A program made the translations under genes and the position numbers. The notes beneath the pieces are model-generated. The model was not told where the DNA came from. It was given only the letters and a program-made list of their open reading frames with translations, and did no database searches. Below, piece after piece: positions 18,492-28,564 of a stretch of DNA of 32,977 nucleotides. Origin of the DNA: Verrucomicrobiota bacterium. Lineage in GTDB: Bacteria > Verrucomicrobiota > Verrucomicrobiia > Limisphaerales > SIBE01. The stretch is from positions 1-32,977 of the forward strand of contig JACPRI010000290.1 in NCBI GenBank assembly GCA_016190065.1, in the 5' to 3' direction. Every line of letters begins with the position of its first letter. Position 1 is the first letter of the stretch.

Positions 18492-20291
18492 TTAGTCCCA
18501 GCCGACGGCACGTCCTTTGTTCTGCTCTTGCAGCCACGCCATGAGCGGCCTGAAATACTCCACCATCGGGCGCGTTGACAGATCCTCGCCGGTCGCTTCC
18601 CGCAGAACCTGCCGCCAATCTTCCCTGCCGCCTTTCTCCATGATTTTGCGAAGAAAATCGCCCACGGCGTTGTGGTTCGCGTAATTGCAGGCTTGCGGCG
18701 GCTGCCGGAGAATCTTCCGCGCAATGTAGTCGTGGAACTGGAATTTCAACACCGTGGCCACGGCGTACGAATAATAGTAAGCCGGCGTGTCGTTGATGTG
18801 GGTTTTGGTCGCCGCGTCGCAGAATTCTTCGCCGCGATCCCACGGCGGTTCGACGCCCTGCAGTTCCCGGACATATTTCCACCACCGCGCATTCCACTCT
18901 TCCGGGCTGAGGTTGTGCGCGTAGATGTCCGCTTCCCAATGCGTCATCGTGCCTGAACTCCAGAAAATGAACGGCACGGAATTGGCCAGCGCGTCATTCA
19001 AAAGAAACGCCGTTTGATCGACCTTGTAATCGGCCGGCACGATGCCCACCGATTGCAAATACGGCGCCGCCCCCGACGCCAGCGAAATCAGCTCCCCCAT
19101 CCCTTCATGAAAGGCGGGATTCGCTCCGAGCCGCAGCAGCGGCGGGACTTCGGGCCGCGTGTAGCTCATAAAGTAGTAACCGTGCCCCAACTCATGATGC
19201 GTGGTCTCGAACCATTGCGTGTTGGGTTCCACACTCATAAGCGACCGAATGTCCTTGTCCAAGTCCAGGTGCCAGCAAGAAGCGTGGGTGTTTTTCTTTC
19301 GTGAATCGCCCGCCTTGACCGGATAAAGGTCGGACGCGCTCCAGAAGCTCGCGGGCAACGGCGAAAACCCCAGGCCGACATAGAACTGCTCGGCGGTCTT
19401 GACGATCCATTCCGGGGTCCGATCCTTAAAATACGGATCGAGGTTGGCGCCCTCGACGATGCCGACCCAATTCTGGCTCCACCGATTGTTGAGCCAGTGC
19501 GCGGGAATGCGCTTGGGCACGGGCTGGCCGTACATCTGCGCGAGCTTGTGTTTCACCCAGGTGTGCAGTTGCAGATAGAGCGGTTTCAGATCGCGCATGA
19601 AACTTTGCTGCAGGTTCACCATCTCCTCGGTGGTCATGCCGTAGCCGGCGACTTGCAGCGCGAAATAATCCCGATGGCCCAACTCCCGCGCCACGCCATT
19701 GCGCAGGTCGCGCAGCTTGATCAAGCCCGGCTTCAACGCCGGCCCCGATTGCTTGGAAGCTTCCCACACGGCCCGACGTTCCGTGAGGTTGGTCGAGGAT
19801 TGCAGGAGATTGTCGATTGCATTGGCTGTGATCGGCTTCCCGTTCAGACGAAAGGTGAACGAATTGAGGATCGAAGCTTGTTTGGTTTCGGCGGCGATCC
19901 GGGCGTTGACCAGTTCGGGATTGGTCATGGGCCCTTCCGCCGCGTTCAAGAGCGCGCGCTCCAACTGCCGAACCGTGATCGGGCGCAGCTCGCTTCGGTG
20001 TTCAAGCAGCATTTTGGCTTCGCGAATCACGGCCGGATTGCCATTGAACGCCGCCAGCGCTTTTCCGGCCGCTTCCGAAGCGGCGTCGTGCGCGGGTGTG
20101 ACGTCGGTGGCGGCAGCCCATTGCGCTTCGCTGTTGACGCGATAGAGAGCCTGATAACCTGCGTTCACGAGATTCAGGAATTGATCCGCGCGATCCTGGA
20201 GAGCCGAAGCCGCGTTCGCGGTCAGGGCGGTTGCGGAAAGCGCGAGGGACACCACACACGCAAGCACTCTGGAAGCTGACCGTGATTTCAT
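18492..20291 (-). CDS. M2 family (angiotensin-converting-enzyme-like) metallopeptidase, exported
   Basis: TTHHELGHGYYFMSYT (HEXXH), PAFHEGMGELISLAS, PFIFWSSGTMTHWEADIY; N-terminal signal. Confidence 0.9.
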   Translation of the reverse strand: MKSRSASRVLACVVSLALSATALTANAASALQDRADQFLNLVNAGYQALYRVNSEAQWAAATDVTPAHDAASEAAGKALAAFNGNPAVIREAKMLLEHRSELRPITVRQLERALLNAAEGPMTNPELVNARIAAETKQASILNSFTFRLNGKPITANAIDNLLQSSTNLTERRAVWEASKQSGPALKPGLIKLRDLRNGVARELGHRDYFALQVAGYGMTTEEMVNLQQSFMRDLKPLYLQLHTWVKHKLAQMYGQPVPKRIPAHWLNNRWSQNWVGIVEGANLDPYFKDRTPEWIVKTAEQFYVGLGFSPLPASFWSASDLYPVKAGDSRKKNTHASCWHLDLDKDIRSLMSVEPNTQWFETTHHELGHGYYFMSYTRPEVPPLLRLGANPAFHEGMGELISLASGAAPYLQSVGIVPADYKVDQTAFLLNDALANSVPFIFWSSGTMTHWEADIYAHNLSPEEWNARWWKYVRELQGVEPPWDRGEEFCDAATKTHINDTPAYYYSYAVATVLKFQFHDYIARKILRQPPQACNYANHNAVGDFLRKIMEKGGREDWRQVLREATGEDLSTRPMVEYFRPLMAWLQEQNKGRAVGWD

Positions 20292-20350
20292 GCGCCGGAA
20301 ACTATCGGCGCGGGATTTGGAAAACAATCGCAAAGGAGCCGAGGTGGCGC

Positions 20351-20509
20351 AGATTTGCAGTCTATCAGTATCCCTGCAAATCGTCTCGACCGGCGACGAT
20401 TCTTCGGAGCGCGGAATTCATTCCGCTTCCGCTCCCACAGCCGCCTGAACCAACCGGCGCGCTGCGGATTTCAAATCCGCGATACAGCAGAGTTCAACTC
20501 TGCGCTACG
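20351..20509 (+). repeat. Composite modular palindrome element, copy II
   Basis: GATTTGCAG/CTGCAAATC (20352-20360/20374-20382), CGGCGACGATTCTTCGGAGCGCGG, GCGGATTTCAAATCCGC (20464-20480), GATACA, GCAGAGTTCAACTCTGC (20487-20503), GCTACG. Confidence 0.88.
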
Positions 20510-20516
20510 CTTGCCT

Positions 20517-21242
20517 TCACCTCCGCCCGCCATAAAACAGATCGAGATGTTTCGGATTCCGGAGCGTCGCTCGCGGCGACCGCAGGAAGCGGACCAGCAA
20601 CTTCAACAGCTCCGGCTTGCTGTAGAGGTGCAGCTTGCGGCTCGAAGTGATCGGCGGATGCTTGCGCAACATTACCGTGCGCAAGCCGTGCCGCTTCGCC
20701 CAGGCCTGCATCCGTATGCCAAACTCGGCGTCCTCGGCCGCATATAATGCTTCGCTGAACCCTCCCAGCTCGCGAAAGACGTCCGCCCTGCAAAAAATCA
20801 GGCAGCCCGGCGTGATCCGAAAAAGCAGGAAGAGGCAGTTCCCCGCCGCCAGCAGGGGCCAGGCCCACCAGGGCGTCGTATCAAAAGCGACCACGGTGCC
20901 GCCGCCCACAAACCTCCCGCTCTGCATGGTCTCCAAAACATCGGTCAATGTTTCCCCAGGGAGCAATGAATCCGCGTCGAAGAACAGGAACCAATCGCCG
21001 GTCGCCGCCGCGGCGCCGGCGTTTCGAGAGCGGGCGATCTGATTGACCGGCTCGAACACCACGCGCGCTCCCGCCGTTCGCGCCAACTCCCCGGTGCCGT
21101 CGGTGGAATTGTTGTCCACGACGATGACTTCAGTCGAGAGTCCCGGCCGAGCGTTGCCTTGAACCGCGTCGAAGACACTCCGCGTGCAGCGTTGAATCCA
21201 CTTAGCCTCGTTGAAGGCCGGGATGATGACGGAAAGTTTCAT
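20517..21242 (-). CDS. Family 2 glycosyltransferase
   Basis: MKLSVIIPAFNEAKWIQRC; VIVVDNNSTDGTGELA; ARSRNAGAAAATGDWFLFFDADSLL. Confidence 0.92.
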   Translation of the reverse strand: MKLSVIIPAFNEAKWIQRCTRSVFDAVQGNARPGLSTEVIVVDNNSTDGTGELARTAGARVVFEPVNQIARSRNAGAAAATGDWFLFFDADSLLPGETLTDVLETMQSGRFVGGGTVVAFDTTPWWAWPLLAAGNCLFLLFRITPGCLIFCRADVFRELGGFSEALYAAEDAEFGIRMQAWAKRHGLRTVMLRKHPPITSSRKLHLYSKPELLKLLVRFLRSPRATLRNPKHLDLFYGGRR

Positions 21243-21472
21243 CTCGAATGGCGCCATTGAGGGCGTACCGGGAACCGCGAGGCAGGCAGGAGGCCAGTCC
21301 TACTTGTCGGAGACGCCCTCAGGCGGATCTAATTGTTCGCGCTCGCCTGGAAATAGACAGGCCACGGGAAAGGTCGTTCCGAAAACTTGTGACAACTTGT
21401 GCGGAAAACCGGGGATAGACGCAAGTCAACGCGACTGAGAAGTCGGATGGCTTTCAACCATTTCCTGCAAGG

Positions 21473-21503
21473 CCATTCGCGTGCATCGGCGTTCATTCGC
21501 GGT
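21473..21503. repeat. Short-word repeat CCATTCGCGTGCATCGGCGTTCATTCGCGGT
   Basis: Reverse complement recurs at 25354-25385 with about 3 mismatches over 31 nt. Confidence 0.75.
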
Positions 21504-21515
21504 GGACCTGAATAG

Positions 21516-22319
21516 TCACGAAAATCTTTCCCATGTTTTTGTCCCGGGGACAAATTCCGGCCGCAGGTCGCGCAGCGCGGGAAACTCGTTGCGCCACGAA
21601 ATCACCCTCGCCACGTCCACTTCCCCGCTGACGATTTGCTCTTCCGCCGAACCTTCGGCAAGGACCTCGCCCTGCGGATCGACGATCAGGCTGCGGCCTG
21701 GATAAGAGAGCTTCGGATCGTTTCCCACCCGGTTCACGCCGACGACATAGGCTTGATTCTCAATCGCCCTGGCTTGGAGCAGCGCTACCCAGTGATTCAC
21801 CCGGCGAGTCGGCCAATTTGCAATTACGGCCAGCAAGTGCGCCCCGCGCTGGGTGGCGATGCGGAAGATCTCCGGAAAACGGAGATCGTAACAAACGAAG
21901 GGAGCGACGACGAAATCCTGCCACTGAAAAGTCACGACCTCGTTTCCTCCCGCGTAATGCTTGGTTTCTCCGCCAAAACTGAACGGATGAATTTTGCCGT
22001 AGCGGCAGAGGCGTTCTCCATCCGGACCAAAAACGACGGCTTCATTTCGTCCTCGGCCGTCTTCAGCCTGGGTGACGAGTCCACCGAGCACAAAGGCGCT
22101 GCAATGCCGGGCGGTGTTCGCCAAAAACGTCTCGGTTTCGGACGGCTCAGCCTCGCGGATGCCCGCGACGTTCATGCTGAATCCGGTTGAAAACATTTCC
22201 GGCAGGACTACCAGGGCGCCAGCAGGAATGGATGCGGCGTCGAGCAGAGAGCGGACTTTGGCGTAATTCGCCTTTTTGTCTTCCCAGGCGCAGTCGAGTT
22301 GGCAAGCCACAATTCTCAT
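21516..22319 (-). CDS. Carbon-nitrogen hydrolase (nitrilase/omega-amidase-like)
   Basis: MRIVACQLDCAWEDKKANYAKV; LVVLPEMFSTGFSMN; Y-GKIHPFSFGGE; APFVCYDLRFPEIFR; NRVGNDPKLSYPGRSLIVDPQGEVLAE. Confidence 0.92.
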   Translation of the reverse strand: MRIVACQLDCAWEDKKANYAKVRSLLDAASIPAGALVVLPEMFSTGFSMNVAGIREAEPSETETFLANTARHCSAFVLGGLVTQAEDGRGRNEAVVFGPDGERLCRYGKIHPFSFGGETKHYAGGNEVVTFQWQDFVVAPFVCYDLRFPEIFRIATQRGAHLLAVIANWPTRRVNHWVALLQARAIENQAYVVGVNRVGNDPKLSYPGRSLIVDPQGEVLAEGSAEEQIVSGEVDVARVISWRNEFPALRDLRPEFVPGTKTWERFS

Positions 22320-22631
22320 GAGCCGCGAAAGTTCATGCTGAGCTATCCTGTCAGACGAATCCGTCTTGCTCAAGAGCGGTTCCGCTGATTTCGAGAACGC
22401 TCCGGGGGGCATCAGCTCTCCAATCTCTCCTCGCGATGAACAAGCGGCGTGAGGAACGAGGAGAGAAGGGATCAATAAGAACGTGCCTCCTCTCCCCAAC
22501 CTCCTCCATCCGTTGGAAGAGGCGGAGGAATTCAGGAGCGTGATGCGGCCCTGGAGGATGCCTTGAATTTCTGGGCTGTGATCGTCAATCTGCGTTGGAA
22601 CCACAGTTCACACAAACCCGGAACTTTGATT

Positions 22632-24629
22632 ATGTCACGAACCCTCCTCGCCGCTTCAGCCTCCGCCCTCCTCGCCGGCGCGTCGTTGTCGGGCGTCTTC
22701 CAACCTGGCACTGCTGCCGAGGTGACTGATTTCAGCCCACTGCACCAAAAGGCGAAATACTTTCAGAAAGACCTTTTGGACAAACACTGGCTGGACGGAC
22801 TCTATGTCAGCATCGTCCCCTCGGCGCCGCCGGGCAGGAAATTTCCCCACACCGTAGACCAACCCGGCAACGTCATCCACGCGGGCGTTTGGACGGGCCG
22901 TTACCTCGGCGGCGTCGGTTATCAATACGCCGTCACGAAAGACCCGTGGGTGCGCCGGCAGGGCGGCGAGATCTTGCGCGCCCTGCGGATTCTTCAGGAA
23001 GTCACCGGCAAACCCGGCCTGCTCGCGCGCGGCTATGTCAAAGGCCACGGCCCGGTCGAGGATTGGGAACGCCATGGCGCCGACTCGGTCGAGTGGCACC
23101 AAGGACAAGGCCCCTATGCGGATTACCGCTGGTACGGCGACGTGAGCGTCGATAATTTCAACGCCGTGCTCTACGGATACGCGATCTATTTCGACCTGGC
23201 GGCGGACGCAGCGCAAAAGCAATTCATCGCGCAAGACGTGGACCGTCTCATGACGCACCTGCTGGAGAATCACTGCCGCATCATGGACGTCGATGGCGAA
23301 GTGACCCGCTGGGGCCACGTCGGAATCGATCCGGATCCGGCGCGCGACGATTATTATCGGAAGCAATATGGATCGTATCTGAGCCGATTGAATACGACGA
23401 ACGGCGCGTGGCAACCGCCGCTGCGTTCGTCGCTGATGCTTTTACCGGACCTTCTGATCGCGCGCCACATCACCGGCAAACCGCGGTACCAGGAATTTTA
23501 TCAACGCGTCGTGGGGCGATTTAAGGACAACCCGGATCGGCTCCGTGACAGCGGCCCGTTCAGCCTCGAACGATTAGCCCGGGTGAACCACAGCAGCGAA
23601 GGCCAGGCCTACGAGGCGCTCTATAACCTTATCCGCTATGAGCGCGATCCGGAGTTGCTCAAGATTTACCGCCCCTGGGTCAGCCAGCTTTGGGAGATGA
23701 ACTGGATGGAAGGCAATTCGCTCTTCACCTGGATGACGCTGGCGCTGCTGCCGGAATATCGCGCGCCGCAAAAACCCGGCTTGACCGCGATCAAACCCGA
23801 GGAAATTCCGCACGCGGCCGAAGCGGCGCGGCTCGCCCTGGAGACCTTGAAGGTGTTCCCCGTGGACCGCGTCTTCCGGCCGGTCATGAATTCGCTGCGT
23901 CAGGACATCGAACTGAATCCGCATCAAAGCGCGCGGAACGGAAAACAAAGCGCCAAACCGGTCCCGATCAATCAACGCCCTCTGGACAATGAGTATGCGT
24001 GGAAAGGCAATCCGTACCAATTGGACGGATGGCTCAAGCCGGCGGTCACGATGTTTCAATTCTCGTGCGACGATCCGCAAGTGGCCTGGTTCAGCGACAA
24101 CACCGGCGGCCTTTTTATGACTCGGAACGGAGGCAAGGACTGGCGGAATGTGAGCGACGGCCTGATGGGCGCCCGCGTGCAAAACTTTGCCGCGTCCACA
24201 AACCGCACTTTTGTGCTGCACGCGCTGACGGACAAAGGAGTGTTCCTCACGCGCGACGGCGGCCTGAGCTGGCGGGCGATGCCTGAAGATGTGAAACCGA
24301 CATTCAGCGCTCCCGACTTCAAGCGCTGGCAAATCGTCTCGGAAAGATGGGCTCTCCGCATCGATGACGCGAGCGAATTGGTTCGAAGCACGGATGGCGG
24401 CCGAAGCGAAAAGGCGTGCATGGCAGGCTGGCGAATTCCGAAGGCGAATTCCGTGTTCATTACGCCCCAAGGCGTCGTCGCTGGTGGGCCGGGCGGGTGT
24501 TATCAAAGCCGCGATGGCGAGCGCTGGACCGAACTGAAGTTATGGCGCGAAGATGAAACCGGCGCGGCGGACTTCCTCCACGCTTATTGGATGGCGCGTT
24601 ATTATGGATTCATCAAGAAGGACGGATGA
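22632..24629 (+). CDS. Exported protein: alpha/alpha-toroid-like N-terminal region plus BNR/sialidase-like repeats
   Basis: Signal MSRTLLAASASALLAGASLSG; later GGLFMTRNGGKDWRNVSDG, KGVFLTRDGGLSWRAMP, RSTDGG, CYQSRDGERWTEL. Confidence 0.75.
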   Translation: MSRTLLAASASALLAGASLSGVFQPGTAAEVTDFSPLHQKAKYFQKDLLDKHWLDGLYVSIVPSAPPGRKFPHTVDQPGNVIHAGVWTGRYLGGVGYQYAVTKDPWVRRQGGEILRALRILQEVTGKPGLLARGYVKGHGPVEDWERHGADSVEWHQGQGPYADYRWYGDVSVDNFNAVLYGYAIYFDLAADAAQKQFIAQDVDRLMTHLLENHCRIMDVDGEVTRWGHVGIDPDPARDDYYRKQYGSYLSRLNTTNGAWQPPLRSSLMLLPDLLIARHITGKPRYQEFYQRVVGRFKDNPDRLRDSGPFSLERLARVNHSSEGQAYEALYNLIRYERDPELLKIYRPWVSQLWEMNWMEGNSLFTWMTLALLPEYRAPQKPGLTAIKPEEIPHAAEAARLALETLKVFPVDRVFRPVMNSLRQDIELNPHQSARNGKQSAKPVPINQRPLDNEYAWKGNPYQLDGWLKPAVTMFQFSCDDPQVAWFSDNTGGLFMTRNGGKDWRNVSDGLMGARVQNFAASTNRTFVLHALTDKGVFLTRDGGLSWRAMPEDVKPTFSAPDFKRWQIVSERWALRIDDASELVRSTDGGRSEKACMAGWRIPKANSVFITPQGVVAGGPGGCYQSRDGERWTELKLWREDETGAADFLHAYWMARYYGFIKKDG

Positions 24630-24687
24630 AAGAGCTGCGCAAGGACGCCGTTGTCCTCACACAGCGGCGGTGCTGTGTCCGCCCGCC

Positions 24688-25284
24688 TCACTCAGTTTCG
24701 CGAACCGCTTTGACGGTCTCAAAAAACCGCAGCATGGAATCGCCGTGCTTCAGCATTTTGATCTCCTCCCATGTGCCGGGAATGCTCAGGGTGTCGCGCC
24801 TCGCGTGGCCGAGAACGAACAGGCCCTCGGGAGCGAGCAAGCGCGGAAGTTGCGCGTCGTCGAGCAGTTGTTGCGCAAAGGAAGTCGAGCGGTGCCCGAC
24901 ATTTTTTTCACCATAGGGCGGATCCGCGACGACCATGTCGAATTGGCATCCTGCCGCCGCCAGTTGAGTCATCGCGGCAAACGCGTCTTGAACGCGCAGC
25001 GTAAACTTCTCCGCGTCCAAATGGGTGGACCGCAGATTCTCCTCGATCAGCCGCGCATGGCGGCTGGTTTTCTCGACGCACGTCAGGTGCGCCGCGCCTC
25101 GGCTCAGGCATTCCAAACCGAGCGCGCCCGTGCCGGCGAACAGCTCCAAAACTCGCGCTTCGACCACGCGTCCGCCAAGGCTGTTGAACAGGGCTTGCTT
25201 GACGAGGTCGGGGGTGGGGCGGACCTCAAAGCCCTTTGGCGCTTTGAGCAATAACCCCGCCGCTGTGCCGCCGATGATGCGCAT
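24688..25284 (-). CDS. rsmD: 16S rRNA (guanine(966)-N(2))-methyltransferase RsmD
   Basis: MRIIGGTAAGLLLKAP..RPTPDLVKQALFNSLGGRV..VLELFAGTGALGLECLSRGA..VVADPPYG. Confidence 0.92.
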   Translation of the reverse strand: MRIIGGTAAGLLLKAPKGFEVRPTPDLVKQALFNSLGGRVVEARVLELFAGTGALGLECLSRGAAHLTCVEKTSRHARLIEENLRSTHLDAEKFTLRVQDAFAAMTQLAAAGCQFDMVVADPPYGEKNVGHRSTSFAQQLLDDAQLPRLLAPEGLFVLGHARRDTLSIPGTWEEIKMLKHGDSMLRFFETVKAVRETE

Positions 25285-25294
25285 GACGCGTTCG

Positions 25295-25344
25295 TGAAAT
25301 GCGAAATCCGAATCTCGAAATCAGAAACAAATTCAAAATCCGAG
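25295..25344. repeat. Degenerate CGAAATCCGAAT-type word repeat
   Basis: TGAAATGCGAAATCCGAATCTCGAAATCAGAAACAAATTCAAAATCCGA; inverted relative to 25469-25536. Confidence 0.7.
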
Positions 25345-25353
25345 CCGTTGTTC

Positions 25354-25385
25354 AACCGCGAATCAACGCCAATGCACACGAATGG
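25354..25385. repeat. Short-word repeat AACCGCGAATCAACGCCAATGCACACGAATGG
   Basis: Reverse complement of the 21473-21503 word. Confidence 0.75.
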
Positions 25386-25468
25386 CATCGCTGATGGTGT
25401 TCGAGAAAGCCGCACCAGCGCTTCTTATTCGTTGACGCGCGTCCCTGGCCGGTTTCCACGCCCGCCAG

Positions 25469-25536
25469 TTTGGCATTTGGCTTTTCGGGCTTGGGATTTG
25501 TTTCGGAATTCGAAATTCGGATTTCGGATTTTGGCC
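25469..25536. repeat. Degenerate TTCGAAATTCGGATTTCGGATTT-type word repeat
   Basis: TTTCGGAATTCGAAATTCGGATTTCGGATTTTGG; inverted relative to 25295-25344. Confidence 0.7.
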
Positions 25537-25601
25537 GCGCCGGAACCTCGCTGATTGGCCAGCGGTTGCGCCGAACGGAATTGAGATAGCGCAACCAGGG
25601 C

Positions 25602-26669
<1,068 letters not shown>

Positions 26670-26880
26670 CTAGTTCCAATTGAATTCAAAATGAGCCGTG
26701 GATGTAAACCGCCCGCCCCGGACCGTCAACGATGAATTCAGCCAATTTAGCCGTTCCAACCGTGGGTCACCGCAGCCCAAAACTGGCCGACAACACGGAG
26801 CTTCTTTGGAGCCGTCGCCGTCACAATTCCCCACCATCGGCGGAAGCCTTGGTCATGTGCGCAAACTTTCGACCGTTCAA

Positions 26881-26918
26881 CCCATTTAACGTTTTAACCT
26901 TGTAACGATTTAACGACT
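26881..26918. repeat. TTTAACG-word degenerate repeat
   Basis: CATTTAACGTTTTAACCTTGTAACGATTTAACGAC; same word style as 72-112 and 9836-9875. Confidence 0.65.
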
Positions 26919-26948
26919 CCTACGCTTCGCCGTGGCGAGGCACACGCC

Positions 26949-27569
26949 TCAACCATGATTCCTTCTCGCCGTCCACCAGCCGGCGAGGGCGCCCGCCAGA
27001 TGGCCTTCCCAGGATACGTGCCCGCGCTGGGGGAGGACGCCGTAGAAAATCCCTCCGTAGATGACGAAGACGAAAATCGCCACCAACGCCGGGCGCCACC
27101 GCTTCATCCAGAACGCCGCGGCGATGAGATAAACCACCAGGCCGTAAATGATCGCGCTGGCCCCGATGTGGATTGATTGGCCGCGCCCGATGAGCCAGGT
27201 GCCCAAGCCGCTCGCCAGCCATATGACCACGAGGGTCTCAATCGGATGATATTTCCGGTCCCAGAACAGGAGGATGAGCAGCACGAAAAGCGGGAACGCG
27301 TTCGCGAGCAAATGCGCACCGTTCAGGTGCAGCAGCGGGCTGAAAAAAATTCCGAGCAAACCCGGCAGCGTGCGCGGGATAATTCCGAGCGCATTGAGTC
27401 CCAGCTTCAAGAAGTGATCCGCGGCGGCCACGAGAAACATCAGCCCCACCACGAGCGCGCTGCTCTCGACGGCGTTCGACCAGTTTCCGTATTTGAGTGG
27501 CTTCGTCACGAGCCGGGAATTATTGGCATCCGCCAGCGCAAAGCAACGCCCGGGAGTGAGATTTTCCAT
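26949..27569 (-). CDS. Rhomboid-like integral membrane protein
   Basis: LLHLNGAHLLANAFPLFVLL; GRGQSIHIGASAIIYGLVVYL (GAS); GHVSWEGHLAGALAGWW. Start at 27569 (MENLTPGRC). Confidence 0.82.
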   Translation of the reverse strand: MENLTPGRCFALADANNSRLVTKPLKYGNWSNAVESSALVVGLMFLVAAADHFLKLGLNALGIIPRTLPGLLGIFFSPLLHLNGAHLLANAFPLFVLLILLFWDRKYHPIETLVVIWLASGLGTWLIGRGQSIHIGASAIIYGLVVYLIAAAFWMKRWRPALVAIFVFVIYGGIFYGVLPQRGHVSWEGHLAGALAGWWTARRNHG

Positions 27570-27666
27570 GAACCGACCCACCCCTGCACCCCTCCCAGGA
27601 GGAGAACTTCCACCCGACGCGCGAAATGTAACTCCCCTCCTGGGAGGGGAAGGGGTGGGTTCATGG
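27566..27666. repeat. Dispersed palindromic repeat (CCCACCCCT...CCTCCCAGG family), copy 2
   Basis: CCATGAACCGACCCACCCCTGCACCCCTCCCAGGAGGAGAA pairs with CTCCCCTCCTGGGAGGGGAAGGGGTGGGTTCATGG. Confidence 0.9.
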
Positions 27667-27705
27667 TCCCCATGCGCGACCGAAGAATCGTGGAAGCTTC
27701 CCCTC

Positions 27706-27794
27706 GTAGGGACGGATTTCACTCCGTCCCTGCCGTACCTGAACGTCTTACTGTCCGGAGCAAGATCAGGGACGCAGTGGAACGCGTCCTTACC
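27706..27794. repeat. Twin-hairpin AGGGACG repeat
   Basis: AGGGACGGA-TTTCAC-TCCGTCCCT (27708-27731) and AGGGACGC-AGTGGAAC-GCGTCCTT (27768-27791), in inverted relation. Confidence 0.85.
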
Positions 27795-27853
27795 AGTTCA
27801 CTGCCTCAGTCTGGTTCGTGAAAACCTTTTGACGGAAGGACGACGCTTCGCCG

Positions 27854-28564
27854 ATGCTGGCGCCCAACAAAATGCGCGTCCTGGAAATCTCCAACCTTCA
27901 GAAGTCCTTTCTCACGCCAGACAGAAAGCGCCACGACGTGGTCAACGTCAGCGACTTTTTCCTGGAAGAACACGCGCACGTCGCGCTCCGAGGCGAAAGC
28001 GGCTCCGGCAAAACGACGTTTTTGAACCTGATTGCGGGGATTCTGAAACCGGATTCGGGCCGCGTGGCGGTTGCGGGCCGCGAGATGTCCGCACTGCCCG
28101 AACCGGAGCGGGACCGCCTTCGGGCCACGGCCATCGGCTACATCTTCCAAACTTTCAATCTGCTTCAGGGCTACACCTGCCTGGAAAACGTGCTCGTGGG
28201 CATGTCGTTCGGGCACGGAGTGGACCGGGAGAAGGCGCGGCGGCTTCTGGACCGCGTGGGATTGCGGGATCATCAGAACCATTATCCTCGCCAGCTCTCC
28301 ACCGGCCAGCAACAGCGGGTCGCCGTGGCGCGCGCGCTGGCGAACCAGCCAAAACTGGTGCTGGCGGACGAACCGACCGGTAATCTGGACTCTGCGAACG
28401 CGCGCGAGGTGCTGGCTTTGATTCGCGAGACCTGCCGCGAGAACGGCGCCGCGTTGCTTTTGGTGAGCCACGACCGCGAAGCGCTCGGGCAGTTCGAGCA
28501 GATCGAGGATTTCCAGAAGTTCAATAATAACGCTTCAAATGACCCTGTGGTGGATCATCTATAA
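27854..28564 (+). CDS. ABC transporter ATP-binding protein (LolD/MacB-type)
   Basis: LRGESGSGKTTFLNLIAGIL (Walker A), LSTGQQQRVAVARALA (signature), LVLADEPTGNLD (Walker B). Confidence 0.96.
   Translation: MLAPNKMRVLEISNLQKSFLTPDRKRHDVVNVSDFFLEEHAHVALRGESGSGKTTFLNLIAGILKPDSGRVAVAGREMSALPEPERDRLRATAIGYIFQTFNLLQGYTCLENVLVGMSFGHGVDREKARRLLDRVGLRDHQNHYPRQLSTGQQQRVAVARALANQPKLVLADEPTGNLDSANAREVLALIRETCRENGAALLLVSHDREALGQFEQIEDFQKFNNNASNDPVVDHL

Noticed and set aside
19497-20279. 260-aa + ORF
   Set aside because: Antisense to the M2 peptidase.
20231-20650. 139-aa + ORF containing RISNPRYSRVQLCATLA
   Set aside because: Translation of repeat copy II; useful only as evidence of repeat identity.
27493-28383. 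296-aa + ORF overlapping the ABC ATPase
   Set aside because: Wrong frame relative to the ATPase and runs through two repeats.
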